In this document: in pieces, positions 55,048 through 64,000 of the stretch | Layout of the letters: every line of letters starts with the position of its first letter | Numbering within the stretch: position 1 is the stretch's first letter | Source of the DNA: Streptomyces coeruleorubidus | GTDB lineage: Bacteria; Actinomycetota; Actinomycetes; Streptomycetales; Streptomycetaceae | Assembly: GCF_028885415.1 (NCBI RefSeq) | Contig: NZ_CP118527.1 | Span: 2,914,001 to 2,978,000, forward strand | Direction: 5' to 3' | Length of the DNA stretch: 64,000 nt | The notes under the pieces: model-generated | Seen by the model: the letters and a program-made list of their open reading frames with translations, nothing else | Databases searched by the model: none | Told to the model about the DNA's origin: nothing | Position numbers and translations under genes: made by a program

Positions 55048-55112
55048 AGCGTTCGTCACCTGACGTAGCGTTCGTCATACGGCGTAGTCACACGGCGTAG
55101 CGTTCGTCACCC
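55048..55112. repeat. Short direct repeats in intergenic region
   Basis: AGCGTTCGTCA occurs three times (near 55050, 55068 and 55099), interleaved with ACGGCGTAG twice, between the kinase and HAD genes and running into the HAD stop codon. It looks like a small slippage array. Confidence 0.6.
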
Positions 55113-55766
55113 GACGTGCAGGCGGATCGTCCCGTCCCCCACGGCCTGAACGCGCACCTGCGTGAGGTCCTCCACCACCACGTCCGGCGCGTGGAACGCG
55201 GCCCGGGACCCGACCCCGACCACCGTCATCCCGGCGGAACGCCCGGCCTCTATCCCGGCCCCGGAGTCCTCGAACACGACACAGTCCGCGGGCGCCACAC
55301 CCAGCTCGGCGGCGCCCTTCAGAAAGCCCTCCGGGTCGGGCTTGCTCGCCCCGACGGACTCCGCGGTCACCCGCACCTCGGGCAGGTCCAGCCCGGCCGC
55401 GGCCATCCGCGCCGTCGAGAGCGGAACGTCGGCGGAGGTCACGAGCGCGTGCGGCAGCCCCCGCAGCGAGGCGAGGAACTCCGGCGCCCCGGGGATCGGG
55501 ACGACACCCTCGGTGTCGGCCGTCTCCTCGGCGAGCATCCAGGCGTTGTCCGCGTAGTTCTGCTCCATCGGCCGGCCGGGCAGCAGCAGCGCCATCGACG
55601 CGTATCCCTGCCGTCCGTGGACGACCTTCATGACCTCGTCCGCGTCGAGTCCGTGCCGCTCGGACCAGCGCCGCCAGACGCGTTCGACCGAGGCGTCGGA
55701 GTTGACGAGGGTGCCGTCCATGTCCAGCAGGAGGGCGCGGGCGGTGAGCACGACGGTGGCCGTCAT
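55107..55766 (-). CDS. HAD-superfamily sugar-phosphatase-like hydrolase
   Basis: 219 aa; GGAG 6-9 bases before the ATG decides the start. HAD motifs: LLLDMDGTLVNSD (nucleophile and acid Asp), VTSADVPLS (motif II), KPDPEGFLKGA (motif III Lys) and VVFEDSGAGIEAGRSAG (motif IV). A C1-type helical cap is present (HGRQGYASMALLLPG). It resembles beta-phosphoglucomutase-like and glycerol-/sugar-phosphate phosphatases (YfbT/Gpp types). Monocistronic. Substrate unknown. Confidence 0.92.
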   Translation of the reverse strand: MTATVVLTARALLLDMDGTLVNSDASVERVWRRWSERHGLDADEVMKVVHGRQGYASMALLLPGRPMEQNYADNAWMLAEETADTEGVVPIPGAPEFLASLRGLPHALVTSADVPLSTARMAAAGLDLPEVRVTAESVGASKPDPEGFLKGAAELGVAPADCVVFEDSGAGIEAGRSAGMTVVGVGSRAAFHAPDVVVEDLTQVRVQAVGDGTIRLHVG

Positions 55767-55949
55767 CGGCAGCTCCAAGGCTCAGGGCGCGGACGAGGGC
55801 ACACGGCGGCCCCCGAAGGAACAAGGCGGCCCCGCCCGCCGGTCAGGGAAAACGGGCGAGGGCCACTTTGTTTCTCCACGGTACAAAACATCCCCGGATC
55901 GCGCCAGGGCCCCCCGCAGACGTTCACCCACCGTTCAGCTCGCCACGGC

Positions 55950-56537
55950 TCACCCGGTCACGGCCTCCCACAGGCTCCACACCCCGAGAGCCAGCATCAC
56001 CAGCGCCGCGATCTGCGTGATCAGCCGCAGCGGCACCTTCTTCATCAGCGCCTTTCCACCGACGATGCCGATCCCGGCCACCGCCCACAGCGCGAGCACC
56101 GCGCCCAGGCCGACGGAGAGCGGGTCGTCGTAGCGGGCGGCCAGGTTCGCCGTCATGATCTGCGTGAGATCGCCGAACTCGGCGACCAGGATGAGCATGA
56201 AGCCGGCGCCCGAGACCTTCCAGAAGGACTGGTCCTCCGGCTTGCGGACCTCCGCGTCGCCATCGGCCCCGCCCTTCTGCAGCAGCAACATCGCGGCCCC
56301 GCCCAGGAAGAGCACACCCGTGAGCGCGTGCACGAGTTGCTGCGGCAGCAGCGTCAGCACACTGCCGGCCGCGACGGCGAGCGCGACATGCAGCGCGAAC
56401 GCGGCGGCGACACCGGCGAAGACGTAGGAGGCGCGATAGCGGGTGCCGAGGACGAGGCCGGCCAGGGCGGTCTTGTCCGGCAGTTCGGCGAGAAAGACGA
56501 CGCCGAAGACGACGGCCGTCACGGTCAGGCTGATCAA
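55950..56537 (-). CDS. TMEM165/GDT1-family Mn2+ (cation) exporter
   Basis: 195 aa from a TTG with GAGGAA upstream. Two copies of the family signature E-x-G-D-K/R-T lie in the first and fourth helices: FLAELPDKTALAGL and VAEFGDLTQIMTANLA, with six membrane segments in all. Bacterial members (for example MneA) export manganese. The Mn2+ riboswitch at 56651-56772 directly upstream strongly supports manganese efflux here. The second motif has Leu where Lys/Arg is usual, but key acidic residues remain. Confidence 0.9.
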   Translation of the reverse strand: MISLTVTAVVFGVVFLAELPDKTALAGLVLGTRYRASYVFAGVAAAFALHVALAVAAGSVLTLLPQQLVHALTGVLFLGGAAMLLLQKGGADGDAEVRKPEDQSFWKVSGAGFMLILVAEFGDLTQIMTANLAARYDDPLSVGLGAVLALWAVAGIGIVGGKALMKKVPLRLITQIAALVMLALGVWSLWEAVTG

Positions 56538-56650
56538 GGGTTCCTCAATCGGTCGGGGCTGCCCCACCGAGAGTGCTGGATCTTCACGCTGGACACCTCG
56601 GCACGGCAGCACACTCGGCGCCCGTGCCGTGGGGCACGGGCGTGCACTGC

Positions 56651-56772
56651 TTGCCGAAGGTCTCGCTGGCGGGGCCCCTGGACGGACCAGTGGGACCTGC
56701 CTCCGGGCGCCGGCTCAGGCGGGCTGAGCAGTATGTCGACGGTCCGGCGAAGAGCTACTCCCCTTCTGCGCC
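56651..56772 (-). ncRNA. Mn2+-sensing yybP-ykoY riboswitch
   Basis: On the minus strand, GAAGGGGAGTAGCTC (conserved GGGGAGTAGC at 56763-56754) and GCGAGACCTTCGGC (56666-56653) are the two metal-binding loops of the yybP-ykoY class, placed on opposite sides of a P1 stem (AGAAGG/CCTTC) with GTCGACATAC following the first. It fills the 399-base gap and precedes the TMEM165-type exporter, which should be induced by excess manganese. Confidence 0.85.
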
Positions 56773-56936
56773 GTCCATGGTACGCGAGACCCCTGGAGCG
56801 AAAAGTTCCGCCGTGAACCTTGTCATGTCATGACCGCGTCACTAACTTCTCACCGGGCGCACACCTCCCCGCAACACGGCGCGACGAGCATTCCCTCGCT
56901 CGCAGCCCAACGCCCCCACCCCACAAGGGAGTTCGC

Positions 56937-57581
56937 ATGCCGAAGTTCTACGCGCGTCGACGGCTCAGCATACTCGCGGGCCTCACCGGTCTCATAGCCT
57001 CGGCCGGCCTTCTCAACGGCCCGGCCGCCTCCGCCGCCCTGCCCACCCCCGTCAGCGGGGCCACCGCCCGCTCCTACCTCGCCTCGCTCACCGTGGCCAC
57101 CGAGGACCGCACCGGCTACAACCGCGACCTCTTCCCGCACTGGATCACCCAGTCCGGCTCCTGCAACACCCGCGAGGTCGTCCTCAAGCGCGACGGCTCG
57201 AACGTCCAGCAGGACTCCTCCTGCGCCGCCACCAGCGGCAGCTGGTACTCCCCCTACGACGGCGCGACCTGGTCCGCCGCCTCCGACGTCGACATCGACC
57301 ACCTGGTCCCGCTGGCCGAGGCCTGGGACTCCGGCGCCGACTCCTGGACGACCTCCCGCCGCCAGTCCTTCGCCAACGACCTGACCCGCCCGCAGCTCAT
57401 CGCGGTCACCGACAACGTCAACCAGGCCAAGGGCGACCAGGACCCGGCCACCTGGATGCCCTCCCGGACGACGTACCGCTGCACCTACGTCCGCGCCTGG
57501 GTCCAGGTGAAGTACTACTACGGCCTCTCGGTCGACTCGGCCGAGAAGTCCGCGCTCCAGAACCACCTCGCGAACTGCTGA
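56937..57581 (+). CDS. Secreted HNH endonuclease (GmrSD C-terminal/DUF1524 type)
   Basis: 214 aa, ATG after AAGGGAG. Signal peptide to about residue 34 (IASAGLLNGPAASAA). The nuclease core is DVDIDHLVPLAEAWDSGA, FANDLTRPQLIAVTDNVNQAKGDQDP, i.e. a His-Asn-Asn metal site (DHLVP ... N ... N-x-x-K). Four Cys suggest disulfides. Secreted enzymes of this type are frequent in Streptomyces and degrade extracellular DNA. A 6-bp hairpin (57581-57599) follows the stop. Confidence 0.9.
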   Translation: MPKFYARRRLSILAGLTGLIASAGLLNGPAASAALPTPVSGATARSYLASLTVATEDRTGYNRDLFPHWITQSGSCNTREVVLKRDGSNVQQDSSCAATSGSWYSPYDGATWSAASDVDIDHLVPLAEAWDSGADSWTTSRRQSFANDLTRPQLIAVTDNVNQAKGDQDPATWMPSRTTYRCTYVRAWVQVKYYYGLSVDSAEKSALQNHLANC

Positions 57582-57659
57582 CACGCGATTTACGTGTCGG
57601 GACCTCCCCGCTGACCTCCGTCGTTCCGTACCGTACGGGGCGACGGAGAGGGGGCCACG

Positions 57660-59297
<1,638 letters not shown>

Positions 59298-59481
59298 CGG
59301 ACCCGTTCCGCCCGATTACTGCTCCTGTGCCCCGTGATGCTCGTGACGCGTCCCACAGCGAACGTCAATCCTTGACCACGAGCCTCGGTTCCCGCTCCCG
59401 GCGACGGCATGATGAGGCGGACCGTCCGCTTCCCCACCCGCGGACCGCCGAACGCGCCCCACACGCACTGGAGTACCACCC

Positions 59482-61443
59482 TTGCCTGCGTCGACCGAGG
59501 AATCCGTACCGGAGGAGACCCTGCCGGAGGGATCCGTACCGGCCGAGGAACCCGCACCGTTCTCCATTGCCCTGGTCGGCGCCGGGCCACGCGGCACCAG
59601 CGTCCTGGAACGCCTCTGCGCCTCCGTCCCGGAGCTCCTCCCGCCCGGGGCCCGGCTGACGGTCCACGTGATCGACCCGGATCCGCCGGGGCCCGGCCGC
59701 GTCTGGCGTACCGACCAGTCGCCCGAGCTGCTGATGAACACCGTGGCCTGCCAGGTGACCCTGTTCACCGACGACAGCGTGGACTGCTCGGGCCCGATCC
59801 GCCCGGGCCCGAGCCTGCATGAGTGGGCGCGCGGCACGCTCGGCCCGGACGAGTACCCGACCCGGGCTGACTACGGCCGTTATCTGGAGTGGGTGTTCGC
59901 GCAGGTCGTACGCGACGCGCCGGCGACCGTCCGCGTCGAGACGCACCGGGCACGCGCGGTACGGCTCGACGACACCCCCGGCGGTCACCAGGCCCTCGCC
60001 CTCGACGACGGCCGCACCCTGACCGGCCTGTCCGCCGTGGTCCTGGCCCAGGGGCACCTGCCGACGACCGCGGACCCGGTCCAGCGGCGCCTGGCGGCCC
60101 ACGCCGCACACCACGAGCTGCGCCACGTGCCGCCCGCCAACCCGGCCGACGTCGACCTGTCCTCCGTACCGCCCGGCGACCCCGTCCTGCTGCGCGGCCT
60201 CGGCCTCAACTTCTTCGACCACACGGCCCTGCTGACGACCGGCCGCGGCGGCCGTTTCGTACGGGACGCCCAGGGCCTGCGCTACCTCCCCTCCGGCCGC
60301 GAGCCGCGGCTGTACGCCGGTTCCCGCCGGGGCATCCCGTACCAGGCCCGCGGCGACAACGCGAAGGGGGCGTACGGCCGGCACGTCCCGCTGGTCCTCA
60401 CACCGGAGGTGATCGCGGGCTTCCGCAAGCGCGCCGACTCCGGGGAGGCGCCCGACTTCCTGGCGGAGATATGGCCGTTGGTCGCGAAGGAGGTGGAGAC
60501 GGTGTACTGCACCGCGCTGCTCCGGCGGGCGGGAGTTTCCGCGCGACGGTGCGAGGAGTTCACCGGTCGCTTCCTGTCCGTACCGCACGGCGACCCCGAA
60601 GAAGCCGTGCTGCTGGGCGAGTTCGGCGTGGCGGACGCCGACCGCTGGTCCTGGGAGCGGATCTCCCGGCCGTATGCCGGACGGGACTTCGCGCATCCCG
60701 GCCAGTGGCGTGACTGGCTGCTGTCGTACCTGCGCGAGGACGCCGCGCAGGCCGCCCTGGGCAATGTGCGCGGCCCGCTGAAGGCGGCCCTCGACGTGCT
60801 GCGCGACCTGCGCAACGAGCTCCGGCTGATCGTCGACCACGGCGGCCTGGCCGGCCTCTCCCGCCGGGACCACCTGGACCGCTGGTACACCCCGCTCAAC
60901 GCCTTCCTGTCCATCGGCCCGCCCCGGCGCCGCATCGAGGAGCTGGCGGCCCTGGTGGAGGCGGGGGTGGTGCGCGTGCTCGGGCCGCGCCTGAAGGTGA
61001 CGGAGGTGGACGGAGCCTGGGCGGCACACTCACCCGACGTGCCGGGTTCGGTCGTCCGTGTGACAACCCTCATAGAGGCCCGTCTGCCGGAAACCGACCT
61101 GCGGAAAACGGCCGACGCCCTCCTCGCGGGGCTGCTGCGGACCGGGCAGTGCCGTCCGCACACCGTCGATGGTTATGAGACAGGCGGGTTGGATGTCACA
61201 CCACGCCCTTACCATCTGATAGACCGTCAAGGCGCCCCGCACGCCAGGCGGTTCGCTTTCGGGGTGCCGACGGAGGGCGTGCACTGGGTAACGGCGGCGG
61301 GGGCTCGTCCAGGTGTGGATTCGGTCATGCTTTCGGACGCGGACGCGGTGGCGAGAGCGGCTCTACGTGCGACTGCGGCCGAAAGTGAGCCCCAACAGCA
61401 GGTAAACCAGTGGCCAGATGTTGAACTTGCAAGCATCGATTAG
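59482..61443 (+). CDS. FAD/NAD(P)-binding oxidoreductase-like protein
   Basis: 653 aa; TTG start with GGAG upstream, an uncertain choice because the first 25 residues are acidic and unstructured. Rossmann loop FSIALVGAGPRGTSVLERL (about residues 28-46) with HVIDPDPPGPGRVW, and a second block VVLAQGHLPTT. This is the large FAD-NAD(P)-binding (HI0933/monooxygenase-like) family that includes proteins annotated as hydroxyacylglutathione- or lysine-N-oxygenase-like; no specific reaction is established. A candidate iron box overlaps its stop codon. Confidence 0.8.
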   Translation: MPASTEESVPEETLPEGSVPAEEPAPFSIALVGAGPRGTSVLERLCASVPELLPPGARLTVHVIDPDPPGPGRVWRTDQSPELLMNTVACQVTLFTDDSVDCSGPIRPGPSLHEWARGTLGPDEYPTRADYGRYLEWVFAQVVRDAPATVRVETHRARAVRLDDTPGGHQALALDDGRTLTGLSAVVLAQGHLPTTADPVQRRLAAHAAHHELRHVPPANPADVDLSSVPPGDPVLLRGLGLNFFDHTALLTTGRGGRFVRDAQGLRYLPSGREPRLYAGSRRGIPYQARGDNAKGAYGRHVPLVLTPEVIAGFRKRADSGEAPDFLAEIWPLVAKEVETVYCTALLRRAGVSARRCEEFTGRFLSVPHGDPEEAVLLGEFGVADADRWSWERISRPYAGRDFAHPGQWRDWLLSYLREDAAQAALGNVRGPLKAALDVLRDLRNELRLIVDHGGLAGLSRRDHLDRWYTPLNAFLSIGPPRRRIEELAALVEAGVVRVLGPRLKVTEVDGAWAAHSPDVPGSVVRVTTLIEARLPETDLRKTADALLAGLLRTGQCRPHTVDGYETGGLDVTPRPYHLIDRQGAPHARRFAFGVPTEGVHWVTAAGARPGVDSVMLSDADAVARAALRATAAESEPQQQVNQWPDVELASID

Positions 61444-61453
61444 GCGCACCTAA
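61435..61453. promoter_or_regulatory. Candidate iron box (DmdR/IdeR type) before DoxX gene
   Basis: ATCGATTAGGCGCACCTAA agrees with the iron-box consensus TTAGGTTAGGCTAACCTAA at 14 of 19 positions by my count; TTAGG and CCTAA half-sites are exact. It overlaps the TAG stop of the upstream gene and lies 70 bases before the DoxX ATG. Confidence 0.5.
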
Positions 61454-61523
61454 CGTGGGTTACTCACCGGTTCTGTCCCCCGACCGGCCCTCCCCTGGCC
61501 GGCCGACCGAAGGAGACCCCCAC

Positions 61524-61976
61524 ATGACCGCACGCCTCAACGGCGCGCAGCCGTACGCTCTCGGACTGTTCCGGATCGTCATCGGCCTGCTCTTCGCCTG
61601 CCACGGCGCCGTCGCGCTCTTCGGTGTCCTCGGAGGTGTGGACGGCAAGGGCGGCACGGCGGCGACCGGCGCCTGGCCGAACTGGTACGCGGCCGTGATC
61701 GAACTCGTCGGCGGCAGCCTGGTGCTGCTGGGCCTGGGCACGCGCGCCGCGGCGTTCATCGCCTCCGGCGCGATGGCGTACGCGTACTTCAAGGTCCACC
61801 AGCCGCAGGGCCTGTGGCCGATCGAGAACAGCGGCGAGGGCGCGGCCATGTACTGCTGGTCCATGTTCCTGCTGATCTTCACGGGTTCCGGCGCGTTCGG
61901 CGTGGACCGGCTGCTGGCCAGGCGCACGTCGACGCAGGGACGCCAGTCCACGGACCGGACACCGGCGGTGGCCTGA
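61524..61976 (+). CDS. DoxX-family membrane protein
   Basis: 150 aa, ATG after AAGGAGA. Four membrane helices in the DoxX pattern: ALGLFRIVIGLLFACHGAVALFG, WYAAVIELVGGSLVLLGLGTRAAAFIASGAMAYAYF and the last helix SMFLLIFTGSGAFGVDRLL. Family members are associated with redox stress (DoxX with SseA/SodA in mycobacteria). The possible iron box upstream would tie it to iron supply. Monocistronic. Confidence 0.9.
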   Translation: MTARLNGAQPYALGLFRIVIGLLFACHGAVALFGVLGGVDGKGGTAATGAWPNWYAAVIELVGGSLVLLGLGTRAAAFIASGAMAYAYFKVHQPQGLWPIENSGEGAAMYCWSMFLLIFTGSGAFGVDRLLARRTSTQGRQSTDRTPAVA

Positions 61977-62228
61977 CCCGCCCGCACCGCGCCGGGCAGA
62001 GCGGCGCCTCCCCTTGCATGCGGGAAGGCGCCGCTCCGGCGTGTACGCCTGGACACGGCAGCCGGGTGACGACTCGGGACGAGGTGAACACTCGGTACCG
62101 AACGTACGAGCCCCCCGTGAACCGCCCGTCACACCCCAGGCGTACGCTGTATGGCTGTCATCGGCCACTCCTGCCGCTCCGCCGCGCCACCGCGGCACGG
62201 TCTGGCCCACGGGGGACGGGGAGTTGCG

Positions 62229-62825
62229 GTGCTGGAGCATGTGGGGTCGCTGTTCGGCAGCCCATGGATCTACGCGGTGGTGGCCCTGTCGGTCCTGTTC
62301 GACGTGTTCCTGCCGGTGCTGCCCAGCGGTGTCCTGGTGATCACGGCGGCGACGGCGGCGGCCGCGGGTTCGGCGGCCGACGTGCCCGACATCCTGGTGC
62401 TGACCCTCTGCGCGGCCACCGCCTCCGTCCTGGGCGACCTGGCCGCCTGGCGCCTCGCCTGGCGCGGCGGCGAACGTCTGGACCGGGCGATCTCCCGCTC
62501 CCGGCGCCTGACCACCGCGCAGGAACGTCTCGGCACGGCCCTCGCACGGGGCGGCGGCGCCCTCGTCGTCCTCGCCCGCTTCGCCCCCGCCGGCCGCTCG
62601 GTCGTCTCCCTCGGCGCGGGCGCCGCCCACCGCCGCGCCCGCGACTTCCTGCCCTGGTCGGCCCTGGCGGGCCTCACCTGGGCCACGTACAGCGTCGCCC
62701 TCGGCTGGTTCGGAGCCCACTGGCTGGGCGCGAGCTGGCTGGGGACGGCGGTGTCGGTGGGGGCGCTGTTCGGGGCGGGGGCGGGCGCGGCGTACCTGAT
62801 GCGCAGGGAGCCGCGGGCGTCGTAG
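62229..62825 (+). CDS. DedA/VTT-family membrane protein
   Basis: 198 aa from a GTG with GGGGAG 6 bases upstream; an ATG at 62151 would add 26 hydrophilic residues. VTT-domain features: IYAVVALSVLFDVFLPVLPSGVLVI with the re-entrant P-SE/P-SG loop, DLAAWRLAWRGGERLDRAI, and RFAPAGRSVVSLGAGAAH (R-F-x-P-x-G-R motif). DedA proteins act in undecaprenyl-phosphate or phospholipid flipping and envelope stability. Monocistronic. Confidence 0.88.
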   Translation: MLEHVGSLFGSPWIYAVVALSVLFDVFLPVLPSGVLVITAATAAAAGSAADVPDILVLTLCAATASVLGDLAAWRLAWRGGERLDRAISRSRRLTTAQERLGTALARGGGALVVLARFAPAGRSVVSLGAGAAHRRARDFLPWSALAGLTWATYSVALGWFGAHWLGASWLGTAVSVGALFGAGAGAAYLMRREPRAS

Positions 62826-62862
62826 ACCTGGGGTCCGGAGGTGCCCTGGGTGTCGGCCGGCG

Positions 62863-63093
62863 CTAGCTTGCCCGCTGGGCCCGGGCGCCACGGACCTCCA
62901 GCCCGTCCAGCAACTCGGCCGTGGCCTGGGCGATGGCCTCCACGGCGCGTTCGAACACCTCCTGGTTGTGAGCGGCGGGGGCGCGGAAGCCCGAAACCTT
63001 CCGCACGTACTGCAACGCGGCAGCCCGAATGTCCGCTTCCGTGGCCTCTTCGGGCATCGCGGGCGGACGAAGGGTCTTGATACTCCGGCACAT
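62863..63093 (-). CDS. DUF2277 protein
   Basis: 76 aa. The DUF2277 signature is complete: MCRSIKTLRPP at the start, then ATEADIRAAALQYVRKVSGFRAPAAHNQEVFERAVEAIAQATAELLDGL. Function unknown; the family is widespread in actinobacteria. It is divergent from the 116-aa gene at 63207. Confidence 0.9.
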   Translation of the reverse strand: MCRSIKTLRPPAMPEEATEADIRAAALQYVRKVSGFRAPAAHNQEVFERAVEAIAQATAELLDGLEVRGARAQRAS

Positions 63094-63206
63094 GCCCCCA
63101 GTCTCACCCCTGCGGCCCTCCGCCGGGAACGAACGAGGAACACTCGTTCGCATGAACCACGGGAGCAAACTCGCCCACTCAATTCGAACAGGCGTATCAT
63201 TGAGCC

Positions 63207-63557
63207 GTGGCAACGACCTATGACTTTCCGAGTGACCTCCTCGCCGGTCAGGAGGAACTCCATCAGGTCCGGGCCGAGCTGTCGGCCCTGCTGAAGCGAC
63301 TCCCCTGGTCGGTGGAACCACTGGACGGCTTCAGCGACGACAACGGCTGGCGCAAGGTGGAGCGCCCCGCCTCCCCCGGCTGGACAGCCGACGAACAGGC
63401 CGAAGTGGAGAAGCTCCGGCGGCGTGAACACGAGCTCGCGGTGTTCGTCAGCACGCACCGCTACTGGTCCGAACTCACGGGTCCCGAGCGGGTGTCGGCC
63501 CGCTCGGCACTGAAACACGCGCACGAGGCTCCGCCGGAGGAGACCGGCGGAGACTGA
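63207..63557 (+). CDS. Hypothetical protein
   Basis: 116 aa from GTG. Mostly helical and charged (LLAGQEELHQVRAELSALLKRLPWS, ADEQAEVEKLRRREHELAVFVSTHRYWSELTG), resembling small cytoplasmic streptomycete proteins without assigned function. A strong terminator follows at 63581. No motif recognised. Confidence 0.75.
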   Translation: MATTYDFPSDLLAGQEELHQVRAELSALLKRLPWSVEPLDGFSDDNGWRKVERPASPGWTADEQAEVEKLRRREHELAVFVSTHRYWSELTGPERVSARSALKHAHEAPPEETGGD

Positions 63558-63580
63558 CGGAGATTGACGGAGGCTGAGAA

Positions 63581-63610
63581 GCGCCCCGGGCCGATGTGGG
63601 CCCGGGGCGC
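63581..63610 (+). terminator. Strong hairpin terminator
   Basis: GCGCCCCGGGCC and GGCCCGGGGCGC pair perfectly over 12 bases around GATGTG, 24 bases after the stop of the 116-aa gene. Confidence 0.85.
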
Positions 63611-63758
63611 TTGTGACGATCCGATGGCAAGGCCTCCGCTCCCCAGAAGCGGACGCAACACACCCATTCGTGTCACAGGAACATCACTCTGCATCCACGC
63701 CCCCTTCACAGGGCGCATGATGCTCCCTCAGCACCTGCACCACACATGGGGGGACACC

Positions 63759-64000
63759 ATGATCAAGCGCACCACCACAGCCGCACTCGTCGCGGCCGCC
63801 CTGCTCACACTCACCGCCTGCGAAGGCACCGACACGAGCAACGGCAACAGCTCCAAGCCCAGCCAGGGCAGCAACGACAAGGCCGACACCAACAACGACA
63901 CCACGAAGGCCGAGACCGCCTCGCTGCCCGACATGACCGGCAAGGGCCTTCAGTCCGCGCAGGACCAGGCCCAAGAGGCAGGGTTCTACAGCCTCACCTC
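63759..64000 (+). CDS. Lipoprotein with PASTA-like domain (5' part, runs off the window)
   Basis: The first 80 residues are visible. ATG follows a GGGGGGA ribosome site by 4 bases. The signal MIKRTTTAALVAAALLTLTAC ends in a lipobox (LTAC), so Cys21 should be lipidated. A Ser/Asn/Asp/Thr linker (residues 22-55) precedes LPDMTGKGLQSAQDQAQEAGFYSL, the start of a PASTA-like repeat that often binds muropeptides or beta-lactams. Anchored outside the membrane. The rest is beyond the window. Confidence 0.85.
   Translation, partial: MIKRTTTAALVAAALLTLTACEGTDTSNGNSSKPSQGSNDKADTNNDTTKAETASLPDMTGKGLQSAQDQAQEAGFYSLT

Overview
This is 64 kb of chromosomal DNA from a Streptomyces species or a close relative. 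The evidence is very high G+C with third-position bias, frequent GTG and TTG starts, GTGA/ATGA overlapping operons, families nearly restricted to streptomycetes (SCO2322 family, DUF397 with XRE/DUF5753 regulators, DUF574 methyltransferases, DUF1992, DUF2277), and the dispersed palindromic repeat common in Streptomyces genomes. I see no rRNA, tRNA, CRISPR array, prophage or origin. The only mobile element is one TnpB-only (IS1341-type) insertion at about 27.2-28.6 kb.

Layout. 0-2.7 kb: Nif3-like metalloprotein and two Streptomyces proteins of unknown function. 2.8-5.8 kb: a three-gene minus-strand operon (MaoC-type hydratase, zinc alcohol dehydrogenase, SDR) behind a perfect palindrome. 6-9.3 kb: histidine kinase, polysaccharide pyruvyl transferase and response regulator. 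9.3-13 kb: a methyltransferase remnant and two divergent MFS exporters, one with an extra C-terminal beta domain. 13-20.3 kb: methyltransferase, cell-wall amidase, membrane proteins, F420-type oxidoreductase and a large polytopic membrane protein. 20.3-23.8 kb: GT4 glycosyltransferase, methyltransferase and alpha/alpha-barrel protein operon, divergent from a KstR-like TetR regulator (24 kb). 24.7-24.9 kb: a TPP riboswitch reading antisense into the regulator. 25-30.2 kb: GYD protein, ferredoxin plus aldehyde dehydrogenase, TnpB element, MBL hydrolase and NTF2-like protein. 30.3-32.7 kb: XRE regulator, DUF574 methyltransferase and a frameshifted kinase-like gene. 32.8-38.5 kb: a cobalamin-riboswitch ECF transporter operon. 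38.6-41.3 kb: CYP125-type P450 divergent from a FadA5-type thiolase. 41.3-42.8 kb: DUF397/XRE/ATPase regulatory trio. 42.8-64 kb: cell-surface, transport, nuclease, phosphatase and housekeeping-like genes, including a TMEM165-type exporter behind a Mn2+ (yybP-ykoY) riboswitch and a frameshifted peptidoglycan-binding protein with 231-bp internal repeats.

The most coherent story is a dispersed sterol (or sterol-like isoprenoid) side-chain catabolism regulon. A KstR homologue carries a match to the mycobacterial KstR operator TnnAACnnGTTnnA at its own promoter. Similar sites precede the hydratase/ADH/SDR operon and lie between cyp125 and fadA5, which have the same divergent arrangement as Rv3545c/Rv3546 in Mycobacterium tuberculosis. 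The ferredoxin/ALDH pair may belong too, but its site is degenerate. No ring-degradation genes are in this window.

Three riboswitches (TPP, cobalamin, Mn2+) lie in the only long intergenic gaps. The cobalamin operon looks like a complete group-I ECF importer plus two secreted, membrane-anchored proteins that resemble the two halves of transcobalamin/intrinsic factor. All family assignments are from sequence recognition without database searches.
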